Shown here: piece after piece, positions 17,672-27,036 of the stretch
Layout of the letters: each line of letters starts with the position of its first letter
How positions within the stretch are numbered: position 1 is the stretch's first letter
Source: DATKUC01 sp964553615
GTDB lineage: Bacteria; Spirochaetota; Spirochaetia; DSM-27196; DATKUC01
Assembly: GCA_964553615.1 (NCBI GenBank)
Contig: CAZKMA010000007.1
Coordinates: 32,332 to 96,331 of the forward strand
Length of the DNA: 64,000 nt
Reading direction: 5' to 3'
Made by a program: the position numbers and the translations under genes
The notes under the pieces: generated by a model
Database searches by the model: none
Told to the model about the DNA's origin: nothing
What the model saw: the letters and a program-made list of their open reading frames with translations, nothing else

Positions 17672-17980
17672 ATGAATCTGAAAGCAGTACAACACGGATT
17701 CCGCCGAGTCCTCACCATCCCCATAGTTGTCTATCAGAAGGTGATCTCCCCGGCCTTTCCCAATTCATGCATCTACACCCCGTCCTGTTCGACATATGCG
17801 AAGGAATCAATCCTTTCCCACGGCCTGTTCCGCGGACTTCTCCTTGCAATTACGCGGATCTTTCGATGCGCCGGCGGGCTCTACACGGGCGGTGAAGACC
17901 CTGTTCCGGTTCATTTCAGCTTCCGCTACATCGGCGGGGCGTACCGTCAATTCTGGCGGCACCGCCGGAGGCAGGAGTAA
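17672..17980 (+). CDS. yidD: Membrane protein insertion efficiency factor YidD
   Basis: A 102-residue amphipathic protein that assists the YidC insertase. The family core YTPSCSTYAKESILSHG and the downstream GGEDPVP segment are present. ATG 17672 is preferred over a TTG at 17651 that lies in the terminator tail. No ribosome site precedes it, and a TATACT box ends 12 bases upstream, so the leader may be very short. The next gene starts directly after its stop codon. yidC is not in the window. Confidence 0.9.
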   Translation: MNLKAVQHGFRRVLTIPIVVYQKVISPAFPNSCIYTPSCSTYAKESILSHGLFRGLLLAITRIFRCAGGLYTGGEDPVPVHFSFRYIGGAYRQFWRHRRRQE

Positions 17981-18412
17981 GTGCCGGGGAAACGCGGGAA
18001 GGCAGGCTCCCGGAACTCTTTTCTCAACCGCCTGCTCCGGGATCTCGAAAAAAGCCCGAACCTGCGATCCGGGCGTGAGTCGATAGCAGGAGAAGCGAAG
18101 GATCTGTTCGAGGCGGCGTGCCTGTACTACATCCGGGACCGCTACGGCGATTTTCAGGAGGGATTGGACGCTCTTGACGCTGTCGGAATAGACTATCGGA
18201 AAGGTGTTACGGTGAGCGAAAACGCATCAGGCAGTTACCAGCTCACCGTGGCATTTTCCGGGGGAAGCGCACAGATACCCGACCTTGCACAGTACTTCAC
18301 CGATACGCACGGAGTGTACAACAGCAAGGGGTATTACGACGAACAGACCGTATCACGTTTCAATACGACAGTGTTCGATCTGCTCGACGACGTACTCGGA
18401 GCACGGAAGTAA
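17981..18412 (+). CDS. Hypothetical protein following yidD
   Basis: A 143-residue protein starting at GTG 17981, directly after the yidD TAA, with AGGAG at 17973-17977. It has a basic N-terminus (MPGKRGKAGSRNSFLNRLLR) and an acidic, mixed remainder with DLFEAACLYYIRDRYGDF and no membrane segment. I do not recognise the family. Tight coupling to yidD suggests a linked role, but that is context only. Confidence 0.75.
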   Translation: MPGKRGKAGSRNSFLNRLLRDLEKSPNLRSGRESIAGEAKDLFEAACLYYIRDRYGDFQEGLDALDAVGIDYRKGVTVSENASGSYQLTVAFSGGSAQIPDLAQYFTDTHGVYNSKGYYDEQTVSRFNTTVFDLLDDVLGARK

Positions 18413-18434
18413 CGGCGCGGCAGAAGCCCCGTCT

Positions 18435-19511
18435 CTATCTTGCCTTCCCTCGCGACGCACGCTGATACTGCAGGGGCCACGCCTGCTCTACGCCGAGTTC
18501 GGAAGCAGCGGTCAGCGGCCAGTATGGATCCCGCAGGAAGGCCCTGCCAAGGAGGACTGCGTCTGCCTGACCGGTCCGAAGGATATGCTCGGCCTGGGTC
18601 CCGCTCGTAATCATCCCGACCGTTCCCGTTAGGATTCCCGCTTCGCGACGAACGCGCTCGCTGACTGCCGTCTGATAACCGGGACCGGCAGGTGGTACTA
18701 TCCCCGGTGAGATGCCGCCCGACGAGACATCAATGAGGTCGACCCCGCCATCCTTGAGCCGTCTCGCGAGTTGTACCGAGTCGTCGGCAGTCCAACCGGT
18801 ATCATGCCAGTCTGTTCCTGAAATGCGGACAAAAAGCGGAAACTCGTCGTCCCAGACCGAGCGGACTGCGGAGACAATCTCCCGAAGCAGGCGAGTCCGA
18901 TTCTCAAAACTTCCGCCGTATGCATCCACCCGATGGTTGGAAATCGGAGACAGGAACTCGTGAAGCAGATAACCGTGGGCCGCGTGGATCTCTACAACCG
19001 AAAAACCAGCCGTGCGTGCGCGCAAGGCCGCGTCCCGAAATGCCGTTATGGTAGCTCGGATATCGGAAACGGTCATTGCGGAGGGCGCCTGACTGTCCGG
19101 TCCGAACGGCTCGATTCCTGGACCATAGATGGGAGACCACGCTCTTCCGGGTTCACGGAGGACGTCCGTACTCTCCCATGGACGCTGGGTGGAAGCCTTC
19201 CGCCCGGCATGGGCAAGCTGGATCCCGGCGCACGCGCCGTGATCGGTTATAAACCCGGCAATTCTGCGGAGCTCGGGTACGTGCTCGTCCTTCCATATGC
19301 CCAGATCTCCGCTGGAGATCCTCCCTTCGGGCAAGACCGCCGTGGCCTCGGTCATGACCAGACCGGCTCCTCCCACGGCACGAGATCCGAGATGTACGAA
19401 ATGCCAGTCGGATGCGAAACCATCCTCGCTCGAGTACTGGCACATGGGAGACACGAATATCCTGTTGCGGAAGGTGGTTCCGCCAATGTCGAGAGGTTCA
19501 AATAACTGCAT
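18435..19511 (-). CDS. Old yellow enzyme, YqjM-type NADH:flavin oxidoreductase
   Basis: FMN-dependent ene-reductase of 358 residues. Typical YqjM segments are FVSPMCQYSSEDGFASDWH, EATAVLPEGRISSGDLGIW, the substrate-binding HAAHGYLLHEFLSP and GGSFENRTRLLREIV. Members reduce activated alkenes, often in redox-stress settings; the substrate is unknown. ATG 19511 is chosen because the protein start matches the family and a promoter ends 7 bases before it. No ribosome site is present. Confidence 0.93.
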   Translation of the reverse strand: MQLFEPLDIGGTTFRNRIFVSPMCQYSSEDGFASDWHFVHLGSRAVGGAGLVMTEATAVLPEGRISSGDLGIWKDEHVPELRRIAGFITDHGACAGIQLAHAGRKASTQRPWESTDVLREPGRAWSPIYGPGIEPFGPDSQAPSAMTVSDIRATITAFRDAALRARTAGFSVVEIHAAHGYLLHEFLSPISNHRVDAYGGSFENRTRLLREIVSAVRSVWDDEFPLFVRISGTDWHDTGWTADDSVQLARRLKDGGVDLIDVSSGGISPGIVPPAGPGYQTAVSERVRREAGILTGTVGMITSGTQAEHILRTGQADAVLLGRAFLRDPYWPLTAASELGVEQAWPLQYQRASRGKAR

Positions 19512-19518
19512 GGAACAA

Positions 19519-19547
19519 AAGATAGTACGCCGTCGAGCGCGGGTCAA
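19519..19547 (-). promoter_or_regulatory. Promoter of the old yellow enzyme gene (predicted leaderless)
   Basis: TTGACC (19547-19542), 17 bases, TATCTT (19524-19519), then seven bases to the ATG at 19511. The transcript should begin one base before the start codon. Confidence 0.55.
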
Positions 19548-19673
19548 CGCCTCTCGAAGTATCACGCAGCGTGTTGATATCTATCGAGCAGATCCCGCCG
19601 GGCATGCTCGGCACCCAGCGCCGTTGACACATGGAACTCTTACGCGGAGACTTGACCGAATAAGGAGATTCAC

Positions 19674-21449
19674 GTGACGGTAGATCAGAAAATCGGCGCT
19701 CTGCGGAACGCCATGAAGGGCGCGGGGATTCATGCCTACGTCATTTCCGATGTGGATCCGCATCAGAGCGAATATGTTTCCGAGCGGTGGAAGACCCGGT
19801 CCTGGTTTTCCGGATTCCACGGCTCGGCCGGGACGGTTGTTGTCACCGCGGACACCGTCGGTCTGTGGACAGATTCCCGGTACTACCTCGAGGCGGAGGA
19901 GGCGCTTTCCGGAACGGCCATCACTCTTTTTCGCGACGGCAGCCCCGGGGTTCCCTCGTACGCGGAATGGATTGCCGCACATCTCGAAGCGGGGCAGCAC
20001 GTCGGGGTAGATGACGAAGTATTTTCCGTGACACTGTACCGCGCTCTCGCGAGTGCCTGCGCAAAGCGCGGTGTGGCAATCCGCCCGGGTGTGGAATTGT
20101 TCGCGGAGATCTGGGACGATCGCCCGGCCGCTCCGCTTGATCCGATATTCATTCATGATAGTCGCTTCACCGGGCGCTCACGGGTCGAAAAAATCGCAGA
20201 TCTGAGGCGGGCAATGGCGGGCAAGGGTATCGGTACCTGTGTGTTTCCCGCTCTCGATGATGTTGCGTGGTTGTTGAACATACGTGGGACAGACATCGAA
20301 TATAATCCTGTAGCTCTCTGCTACGCGGCGGTCACCGCAAGGGCTGTGGTGCTGTTCATCCATCCTTCTAAGGTTCCTGACTTGGTACGATCTGCCTTGG
20401 TGGCCGACGGGATAGAGCTCCGTAATTACGATCAGGTGGAGTCATTCGTCCAATCTCTCGAGGGAGGAACGCTTGCACTGGCTCCGGACAAGACCTCGTT
20501 CAAGCTGCTCAGCAGAGTTCCTGAACGCGTCCGTGTTTTGGAAGAGACCAGTCTTGTAACGACGCTGAAGGGTCGCAAGAGCCTGGTTGAGCAGGATCAT
20601 CTTCGAGACACGATGATACGGGATGGGGTGGCCATGGAGCGGTTTCTGCACTGGATCGAAGGGCATGCGGCGACCGATCGCATCACCGAACTCTCCGCTT
20701 CCCGTAAGCTTGCGGAATTCCGTGCAAAGGACGAGCGGTTTGTGGGGGAGAGCTTCGAGACGATAGCCGGATTCGGTGCCCACGGCGCGATAATTCACTA
20801 CGGGCCAACCGAAAAGAGCGATGTGCAGATTCTGGCTGAGGGCATGCTCCTGCTGGATTCAGGCGGCCAGTATCTGGACGGAACCACCGACATCACGCGC
20901 GTAGTCGCACTCGGCACTCCGGCAAAGCAGGCAGTACGCGACTATACAATGGTGCTCAAAGCGCATATAGCGCTCGCCACCATCCATTTCCCCGAGGGAA
21001 CCGCGGGCCACCAGCTGGACTCGGTCGCGCGGTCGGTGCTCTGGCGTGAAGGGCTTTCCTATGCTCATGGTACCGGTCACGGAGTTGGGTATTTTCTCAA
21101 CGTTCATGAAGGTCCCCAGCGAATCGGTTCGCAGCCGCAATCCGTGCCTCTGGAAATCGGCATGTACACCTCAAACGAGCCGGGTGTCTATCGTGCCGGG
21201 GAGTACGGGATCAGAATTGAGAATCTCATGCTGGTCCAGGAGGCGGAGATGACTGATTTCGGCCGTTTCTTCCAGTTCGAAACCATTACGCTGTGCCATC
21301 TCGAACCATCACTCATCGATGCCGAGATCCTGAGCGACAGAGAATGTGCCTGGGTCAATGCGTATCAGGCACAAGTCTATGAAAAGATCGGGCCTCTTCT
21401 GGACGATGCCGAGCGTGAATGGCTCAGACGGAAGACCGAGCCGCTGTAG
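19674..21449 (+). CDS. Xaa-Pro aminopeptidase (M24B family)
   Basis: Two-metal peptidase of 591 residues that removes an N-terminal residue before proline. Two N-terminal creatinase-like domains precede the pita-bread catalytic domain. The metal ligands can be read: the Asp residues of LLDSGGQYLDGTTDITR, the His of HGTGHGVGYFLNVHEGP, and the Glu residues of TSNEPGVYRAGEYGIRIEN. The size fits the long, APP1-like type. The start is GTG 19674, with AAGGAG at 19662-19667. It is likely cytoplasmic, as no signal peptide is seen. Confidence 0.94.
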   Translation: MTVDQKIGALRNAMKGAGIHAYVISDVDPHQSEYVSERWKTRSWFSGFHGSAGTVVVTADTVGLWTDSRYYLEAEEALSGTAITLFRDGSPGVPSYAEWIAAHLEAGQHVGVDDEVFSVTLYRALASACAKRGVAIRPGVELFAEIWDDRPAAPLDPIFIHDSRFTGRSRVEKIADLRRAMAGKGIGTCVFPALDDVAWLLNIRGTDIEYNPVALCYAAVTARAVVLFIHPSKVPDLVRSALVADGIELRNYDQVESFVQSLEGGTLALAPDKTSFKLLSRVPERVRVLEETSLVTTLKGRKSLVEQDHLRDTMIRDGVAMERFLHWIEGHAATDRITELSASRKLAEFRAKDERFVGESFETIAGFGAHGAIIHYGPTEKSDVQILAEGMLLLDSGGQYLDGTTDITRVVALGTPAKQAVRDYTMVLKAHIALATIHFPEGTAGHQLDSVARSVLWREGLSYAHGTGHGVGYFLNVHEGPQRIGSQPQSVPLEIGMYTSNEPGVYRAGEYGIRIENLMLVQEAEMTDFGRFFQFETITLCHLEPSLIDAEILSDRECAWVNAYQAQVYEKIGPLLDDAEREWLRRKTEPL

Positions 21450-21479
21450 GACCCTCTATCCGGCGTGCTGTCCGGTGCG

Positions 21480-23636
21480 CTACCGCCCGTCGAACAGCAT
21501 CTCCATGTATATTCCCGGGTTTTCATCCAGGAAATGCAGGAAATCGGAAGCGAGCATCCGATACAGCCGTGAATCCGCTTCGGCGCGGTATTCATGGAGG
21601 CAGGGGTTCCCCTCTCGGAGGTTCAGAACATCGCCGATTATGTCACCGCGCCGCATCTCGATTGGTTTCTGACTGCCTATTCGCCGGGACACCTTTCCTC
21701 CGATTAACAGGTACAGGTATTGCACCGTTTTCCCGGGTCGGGCAATGAGTTGCCCAGCCCGGGCGCGAACCGGCGTAAGGATGAGTTCGAGTCCGGTAAT
21801 CTGAGCGCTCGACAGACGCTGGAAGTACCGGTTCGACCGGATCACCGTCCAGCTTTCACCGTTTCGCATTTTTGCAATTCGACGTATGCTGTCTTCGATC
21901 ACCGTGTCCTGTATCAGGCGAAGAAAGTGCTGTTTGTCCAGGGAATAGGAGGTTACGCTCGTCGCGGCTATAACGTCTGCACCCCGGAGTGTTCCCAGTA
22001 CCAGAGAGGCCTCTCCGAAATACTCGTAGGTTCCGTAAATCTTGTCGGTCACGTCCTGAACGCCGCTTATCGTGACATTGCCGGATACAACCACATAGAA
22101 TTTGTCACCCGGGGTGTCTTTACGGATAATGAAGTCACCCCGGGAAAACTGCTCCTTCTTTACGTTGAGCAACAGATACTTGCTTTTCTTGAATGGAAGG
22201 TCGGTAAACAGATCGATCCGCGAAAACACGTCAAGAATGTGGAACGCGTCTTCGAACTCGTGCCGTTCGAAGTCGGGATAGACCGTGTTTCCGATGCCGA
22301 ATTTCGCGAGGGTGAGCGATGTCTCTTTGGGAAAGTCCTTCTCTGCAATATGGTACACGGTAATCTTCTTCTGAACGGCTTCGGGCAGTGAGTTGAGGTA
22401 GGCAATCGGCGTGTGCAGTGGAGGAATGCCTGCCTCGTGGTAGATTATGTCCATGTCCCAGGGAAGGGTGGTCAGAAATTTCAGCCGCTTCCTGGAGATT
22501 GTTCCCTCTTCGTGCAGTTGGCCGAGTACCTTCGGATCTGCCATGTGATCCGAGGAGTAGAGAAACGTCTTGTCCCGATAGAGGAAATAGAAACCCATCG
22601 TCGGAATTGAATGTACCGAATAGTAGAAATTGAAGAGCCCGCCATGGATGTTGTACTGGACATTCATTTTCACCGGGCGGAAATCAAACATATTCATGAG
22701 TGTGCTTGCAGGAATCCTGGTGAGAGTCGAATACTTCGTAAGAAAGCTCTTCATGACCGTCGGAGTTGTATAGACCGCAATTTTCGTCTCTTCAAGGATC
22801 TTCTGGAATGTACCGGCATCGTGATCTGCGTGGCAATGCGTGAGAATCACCGTGTCGATGAGCTTGGGATTCACGTTGGAATCCCGGAGCCAGGAAGTTA
22901 TGTTGACCGGTGGGTCGACCATAATGCCCATCATGTTCAACCAGATAATGAACCCGGAGGTATTCTGCGTGCAGTCGAATCCGTGGGACGGCCCAAGGCA
23001 GGTAATGCCGAACTCAGGGGGAATGAACGGCTCGGTGAGGGTCTTTCCCAGATCGTACTTGGCCTGAGATTTCATCCTCCCCGGTATTTCGGCAATAGTC
23101 TTCCCGTTATCTACGACCCTGAATCCTTTGGATTCCGTCTGATAGATGTTTACGTTGCCAATATGTACTCCGCCGGCGCTGATTTCCCGAATATCGACAA
23201 CGTCTTCGACTGACAATCCACCTCGAAAGTACTCCATCTCTCCCTTGATATTCGGAACGTGGTAGCCTTCGATTTTTTCGACTTCGGAAGCGACGTCGAC
23301 CCGTTCGGGTCCAAGAAATGCTTCCTGAAAAACCGTCTTCAGATTGTCAACGTGGTCGGGATGAACGTAGACGACGACCTTCCGCTTCTTCAGGAAGAAG
23401 TTGTAGTACGTCGGGAATTCGATCTCTGCCATACTGATGCCATCGGAGGGGTCGAAATGGTCGAACGGGAGCACGAAAACCTGGGGAGTTCCGCCAGGCA
23501 TCTCCATCGTGTCCTTTATGGTTTCCGGCGGAGAACCGAACTGAATTTGACCCTCCGAGGTCTCCACGAGAAAGCCACCCCGGGGAAGGGCCGTGACGTG
23601 GTCAGAGGCTGGAACAACCGGATTACTTTTTGCCAT
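21480..23636 (-). CDS. Metallo-beta-lactamase-fold protein with two cyclic-nucleotide-binding domains
   Basis: A 718-residue cytosolic protein. An N-terminal segment of about 200 residues is unassigned. An MBL hydrolase domain follows with the zinc motif HCHADH (TVILTHCHADHDAG), a later His in SSDHMAD, and YHEAG. The last ~260 residues read as two CNB domains: FSRGDFIIRKDTPGDKFYVV with YFGEASLV, then ARAGQLIARPGKTVQYLYLL with RRGDIIGDV. This suggests a hydrolase gated by a cyclic nucleotide; substrate and ligand are unknown. Promoter and operator-like sites lie just upstream. Confidence 0.85.
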   Translation of the reverse strand: MAKSNPVVPASDHVTALPRGGFLVETSEGQIQFGSPPETIKDTMEMPGGTPQVFVLPFDHFDPSDGISMAEIEFPTYYNFFLKKRKVVVYVHPDHVDNLKTVFQEAFLGPERVDVASEVEKIEGYHVPNIKGEMEYFRGGLSVEDVVDIREISAGGVHIGNVNIYQTESKGFRVVDNGKTIAEIPGRMKSQAKYDLGKTLTEPFIPPEFGITCLGPSHGFDCTQNTSGFIIWLNMMGIMVDPPVNITSWLRDSNVNPKLIDTVILTHCHADHDAGTFQKILEETKIAVYTTPTVMKSFLTKYSTLTRIPASTLMNMFDFRPVKMNVQYNIHGGLFNFYYSVHSIPTMGFYFLYRDKTFLYSSDHMADPKVLGQLHEEGTISRKRLKFLTTLPWDMDIIYHEAGIPPLHTPIAYLNSLPEAVQKKITVYHIAEKDFPKETSLTLAKFGIGNTVYPDFERHEFEDAFHILDVFSRIDLFTDLPFKKSKYLLLNVKKEQFSRGDFIIRKDTPGDKFYVVVSGNVTISGVQDVTDKIYGTYEYFGEASLVLGTLRGADVIAATSVTSYSLDKQHFLRLIQDTVIEDSIRRIAKMRNGESWTVIRSNRYFQRLSSAQITGLELILTPVRARAGQLIARPGKTVQYLYLLIGGKVSRRIGSQKPIEMRRGDIIGDVLNLREGNPCLHEYRAEADSRLYRMLASDFLHFLDENPGIYMEMLFDGR

Positions 23637-23662
23637 GTTTCGTCTCCGTCTGCACTCGCACT

Positions 23663-23691
23663 ATATTAGTGGGGAATTCCGGAATTTGCAA
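23663..23691 (-). promoter_or_regulatory. Promoter with palindromic operator candidate before the MBL-CNB gene
   Basis: TTGCAA (23691-23686), 17-base spacer, TAATAT (23668-23663). The spacer holds the perfect 12-bp palindrome AATTCCGGAATT (23675-23686), well placed for a repressor. Confidence 0.45.
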
Positions 23692-23824
23692 ATCTCTTTC
23701 AAGGTGAATGGATACGGGCGTTCGATTCGAATGGAGATCGGGTGCTGGTTCCCGCGCAACACGGTTGCACCGTGAGGAACGGCCGTGTAGACTTTTCCCA
23801 TCCAGTTATGATAATGAACGGACC

Positions 23825-24859
23825 ATGATCGAAGCATCCCTCTATCAAATAATGCAGGGTTTCCCCACGGTTGTGCTTTTTTTGGTAGTGGCGGTTACCA
23901 TTGTGATTCTCGGAAAGGGCGCGGATGTCCTCGTGGACGAGGCGGTTGCACTCTCCTCGCAATGGGGTGTGCCGAAGATGCTGATTGGCGCAACAATAGT
24001 CAGCCTGGGAACCACCTTGCCTGAAACCGCTGTGTCGGTGTTTGCAGCCCTTGCCGGTACTCCGGGTCTTGCACTCGGGAATGCCGTTGGCTCGATCATT
24101 GCTGATACGGGTTTGATCCTGGGGATAGCCACACTCATTTCTCCGCTCGGACTGAACCGACAGGTTGTTAATCGGCAGGGATGGATTCAGCTCGGCGCGG
24201 GTGTCCTGCTGGTCGTTGTCAGTGTGCTTTTCACGCCGTCAGCAGACATCCTCCGTACCGGAGGACGTATTCCGCAGTTTGTCGGTTGGATCTTTCTCGG
24301 ACTTCTGGTCGTGTACATTCTCGTTTCGATTCGATGGGCCAGGAACGGCGTTATCTCGGAAGATGTGGTTCGAACTCCGATGCAGCGGGGAATGGCAATA
24401 ACGGTGATGTTATTGCTGTTGGGAATACTCATGGTCGTTGGAGCCTCCGAAGTTCTGATCCCTGCTGTCCGTGAAATCGCCACCCGGCTGAAGATTCCGG
24501 AAAGCGTAATCGGCGCAACGATCGTCGCTTTCGGTACTTCGCTCCCCGAGCTCGTGACGGCAGTAACCTCTGCGCGCCGCGGGCATGGCGATCTGGCCGT
24601 CGGAAACATCATTGGCGCGGATATTCTCAATGTTCTCTTCGTGGTGGGGTCAGCCGCGTCCGTAACGCGGGGGGGACTCGTCGTCCATCCGAACTTCTAT
24701 TTCGTTCTCTTTCCGATTATGCTCGCGGTACTGATAGTCTTCCGGATCGGAATAATGGCATCACGGGAATCGATGAAACGGCCGTTCGGTGCGGTGCTTC
24801 TTATCCTTTACATCGTTGCCACGATTGTCAGCTATCTCATGGACGCTGTCCTGAAATAA
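23825..24859 (+). CDS. CaCA-family calcium/sodium antiporter (YrbG-like)
   Basis: A 344-residue membrane antiporter with about 10 helices. Both alpha repeats are clear: SLGTTLPETAVSVFAALAG with LALGNAVGS, and AFGTSLPELVTAVTSARRG with LAVGNIIGADILN. These bind the cation; bacterial members exchange Ca2+ for Na+ or H+. ATG 23825 fits the family N-terminus; the upstream frame extension (from 23708) is not plausible protein. The SDR gene starts 9 bases downstream, so the two form one unit. Confidence 0.92.
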   Translation: MIEASLYQIMQGFPTVVLFLVVAVTIVILGKGADVLVDEAVALSSQWGVPKMLIGATIVSLGTTLPETAVSVFAALAGTPGLALGNAVGSIIADTGLILGIATLISPLGLNRQVVNRQGWIQLGAGVLLVVVSVLFTPSADILRTGGRIPQFVGWIFLGLLVVYILVSIRWARNGVISEDVVRTPMQRGMAITVMLLLLGILMVVGASEVLIPAVREIATRLKIPESVIGATIVAFGTSLPELVTAVTSARRGHGDLAVGNIIGADILNVLFVVGSAASVTRGGLVVHPNFYFVLFPIMLAVLIVFRIGIMASRESMKRPFGAVLLILYIVATIVSYLMDAVLK

Positions 24860-24868
24860 GGAGGATGT

Positions 24869-25825
24869 ATGAATACTATCGTAATAGGCGGCACGGGTCA
24901 TGTGGGGACATACCTTGTTCCGCGTCTCGTAGAGGCGGGACATCAGGTCACCTGTGTATCCCGCAACGCACGCCAGCCATATTCGCCGCACCCCGCGTGG
25001 TCTCGCGTGAAGATGGTTACCCTCGACCGCACGGCTCTGGAGGCGGAAGGCAAGTTCGGACCGGCAATTGCAGATCTGAATCCTGATGTGGTGGTCGACA
25101 TGATCTGTTTCAACCGCAGTAGCGGCGAGCAGCTGGTGGAGTCGCTTCGCGACCACGTTCAGCATCTTCTGGTGTGTGGTACCATCTGGATCCATGGCGC
25201 AAGCGTTGCGGTCCCCACTGCGGAGGGCGAAAACCTTGATGCGTTCGGCGACTACGGGGTGAACAAGCTCGAACTTACGCGTTATCTCCTGGACGAGTCA
25301 CGTCGAAGCGGGCTTCCTGCTACCATCATCCACCCGGGGCACATAGTGGGGCCGGGTTGGTATCCGATCAATCCAATGGGGAACTGGAATCCGCTCATTT
25401 TCACCCGTCTTGCGCGCGGTGAGGAACTTGCGTATCCGACGATGGGGCTGGAGACCGTTCATCATGTTCACGCGGATGACGTGGCACGGATGTTTATTTC
25501 AGCAATCGAGAGATTCTCGATTGCCGCCGGGGAAGACTTCCACTGTGTATCGGATGCCGCTCTTACTCTCCGAGGATACGCCCAGGCGGCTGCAGCCTGG
25601 TTCGGCAAAAACGCGCGATTCAGCTTTCGAGCTCCGGATGAAGTCTGGACAAACGGTCTCACCGATGACGATGTCCGTGCGAGCTGGGACCACATTTCTC
25701 GTAGCCCGAATTCCAGCATGCAGAAGGCACGCGAGGTTCTCGGTTTCAGGCCGAGGTACAGTTCCCTGGAGGCAACATACGAGTCTGTTCAGTGGCTCCT
25801 GGCCCGGAATAAAATCGACCGCTGA
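24869..25825 (+). CDS. NAD-dependent epimerase/dehydratase (extended SDR)
   Basis: A 318-residue Rossmann protein. The nucleotide motif GGTGHVGTYL is at residues 7-16, and the active-site YGVNK (YxxxK) near residue 130. Ser/Thr before it (CGTIWIHG) completes the triad region. The substrate could be a nucleotide-sugar or another carbonyl compound. GGAGG lies before ATG 24869. It is downstream of the antiporter and convergent with serC. Confidence 0.85.
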   Translation: MNTIVIGGTGHVGTYLVPRLVEAGHQVTCVSRNARQPYSPHPAWSRVKMVTLDRTALEAEGKFGPAIADLNPDVVVDMICFNRSSGEQLVESLRDHVQHLLVCGTIWIHGASVAVPTAEGENLDAFGDYGVNKLELTRYLLDESRRSGLPATIIHPGHIVGPGWYPINPMGNWNPLIFTRLARGEELAYPTMGLETVHHVHADDVARMFISAIERFSIAAGEDFHCVSDAALTLRGYAQAAAAWFGKNARFSFRAPDEVWTNGLTDDDVRASWDHISRSPNSSMQKAREVLGFRPRYSSLEATYESVQWLLARNKIDR

Positions 25826-25830
25826 TCCGA

Positions 25831-26916
25831 CTATCGGTGACCTGCAGCAAATTCCCTCATGAGAGTGGAGAGCTGCTGCGCACCCTCGATCGGCATCGCG
25901 TTGTACAGAGATGCCCGGCACCCACCAACGCTGCGATGCCCGGCGAGCCCAAGCATCCGGGCGTCGGCAGCATTTTTCAGGAACTCCTTTTCCAGTTCTT
26001 CGGTCGGCAAACGGAATACAACGTTCATATCGGAACGGTACCGCTTGTCGACCGGGCTCGAGTAAAATCCGTTGCTTGAATCGATCGTTTCGTACACCAC
26101 GGCCGCCTTCATCCGATTCCGCTCGGCAACAGCGGCCATGCCTCCCTGTTCCTTTGTCCATTTCAGAACGAGACCGGTCGCGTATACCGAGAAGACCGGA
26201 GGGGTATTGTAGAGCGAGTTGGCCTCGGCATGGGTGCGATAGCTCAGATACGCAGGGAGATCTGGCTTTGCCATTTCGAGTACGTCCTCGCGAATAATTA
26301 CAACCGTCAGCCCGGCAGGTCCGATATTCTTCTGCGCGCCTGCATAGATGAGGCCGAACCGTGCAACGTCGATGGGCCGACTCAGGATGTCACTTGACAT
26401 ATCGGCAATGAGCGGGACCGTTCCGGTGTCGGGAAACTCTTTCCACTGTAATCCGCCAATCGTCTCGTTTGTGGTTATGTGCACATAGCGCGATCCCGTG
26501 GATGGCGCAATTTGATGGACGTCCGGCAGGGTTGCATAGTTGACTTCAGCACCATCGAAGAGGACATTCACTTTGCCGATCTTCTTCGCATCCGACATCG
26601 CCTTCCTTGCCCAGGCGCCGCTTACGACCAGATCGCATATCGAACCGTTGTCCAGAAAGTTCATCGGCACCATCGAGAACTGCAGCGTGGCGCCGCCTGC
26701 CAGAAGGAGCACATGGTATTCGGGGGGAATCGTCATGAGTTCGCGCAGGTCACTCACCACTTCGTTGTGAACAGCTTCATATGCGGCGCTTCGGTGACTG
26801 GTCTCGACTATCGACAATCCCATGTCCTGGTAGTCGACTATCTCGTTGCGAATTCGTTCGAGAACAGGGAGGGGCAGAGTCGATGGTCCCGCGTAGAAAT
26901 TGACGGCTCTTGTCAT
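25831..26916 (-). CDS. serC: Phosphoserine aminotransferase
   Basis: PLP enzyme of serine synthesis (3-phosphohydroxypyruvate and glutamate to phosphoserine). The 361 residues match the family: NFYAGPSTLPLPVLE at the start, VETSHRS, GGATLQFSMVPMN, the PLP-lysine site YAGAQKNIGPAG, and the C-terminal GLAGHRSVGGCRASLYNAMP. GGGAG lies 8 bases before ATG 26916. serA and serB are not in the window. It is divergent from the lipase gene. Confidence 0.97.
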   Translation of the reverse strand: MTRAVNFYAGPSTLPLPVLERIRNEIVDYQDMGLSIVETSHRSAAYEAVHNEVVSDLRELMTIPPEYHVLLLAGGATLQFSMVPMNFLDNGSICDLVVSGAWARKAMSDAKKIGKVNVLFDGAEVNYATLPDVHQIAPSTGSRYVHITTNETIGGLQWKEFPDTGTVPLIADMSSDILSRPIDVARFGLIYAGAQKNIGPAGLTVVIIREDVLEMAKPDLPAYLSYRTHAEANSLYNTPPVFSVYATGLVLKWTKEQGGMAAVAERNRMKAAVVYETIDSSNGFYSSPVDKRYRSDMNVVFRLPTEELEKEFLKNAADARMLGLAGHRSVGGCRASLYNAMPIEGAQQLSTLMREFAAGHR

Positions 26917-26988
26917 ATTATGACTCCCGTGGAAACCTTAGTGCTTTTTCATGGAGGAATCAAGCTGCTAAGGGCCGGCTTCGGGCTT

Positions 26989-27016
26989 TTGACAATACTC
27001 GCGCAGACGCTATAAT
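26989..27016 (+). promoter_or_regulatory. Consensus promoter of the lipase gene
   Basis: TTGACA (26989-26994), 16-base spacer, TATAAT (27011-27016); both hexamers are perfect. Transcription should start near 27023, right at the ribosome site AAGGGGG. Confidence 0.85.
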
Positions 27017-27036
27017 GACCGCAAGGGGGATAGCTT

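Noticed and set aside
27015..27033. ATG 27015 as start of the lipase
   Set aside because: It lies inside the TATAAT box, is in a different frame, and no indel in the G-run avoids the in-frame TAG at 27031.
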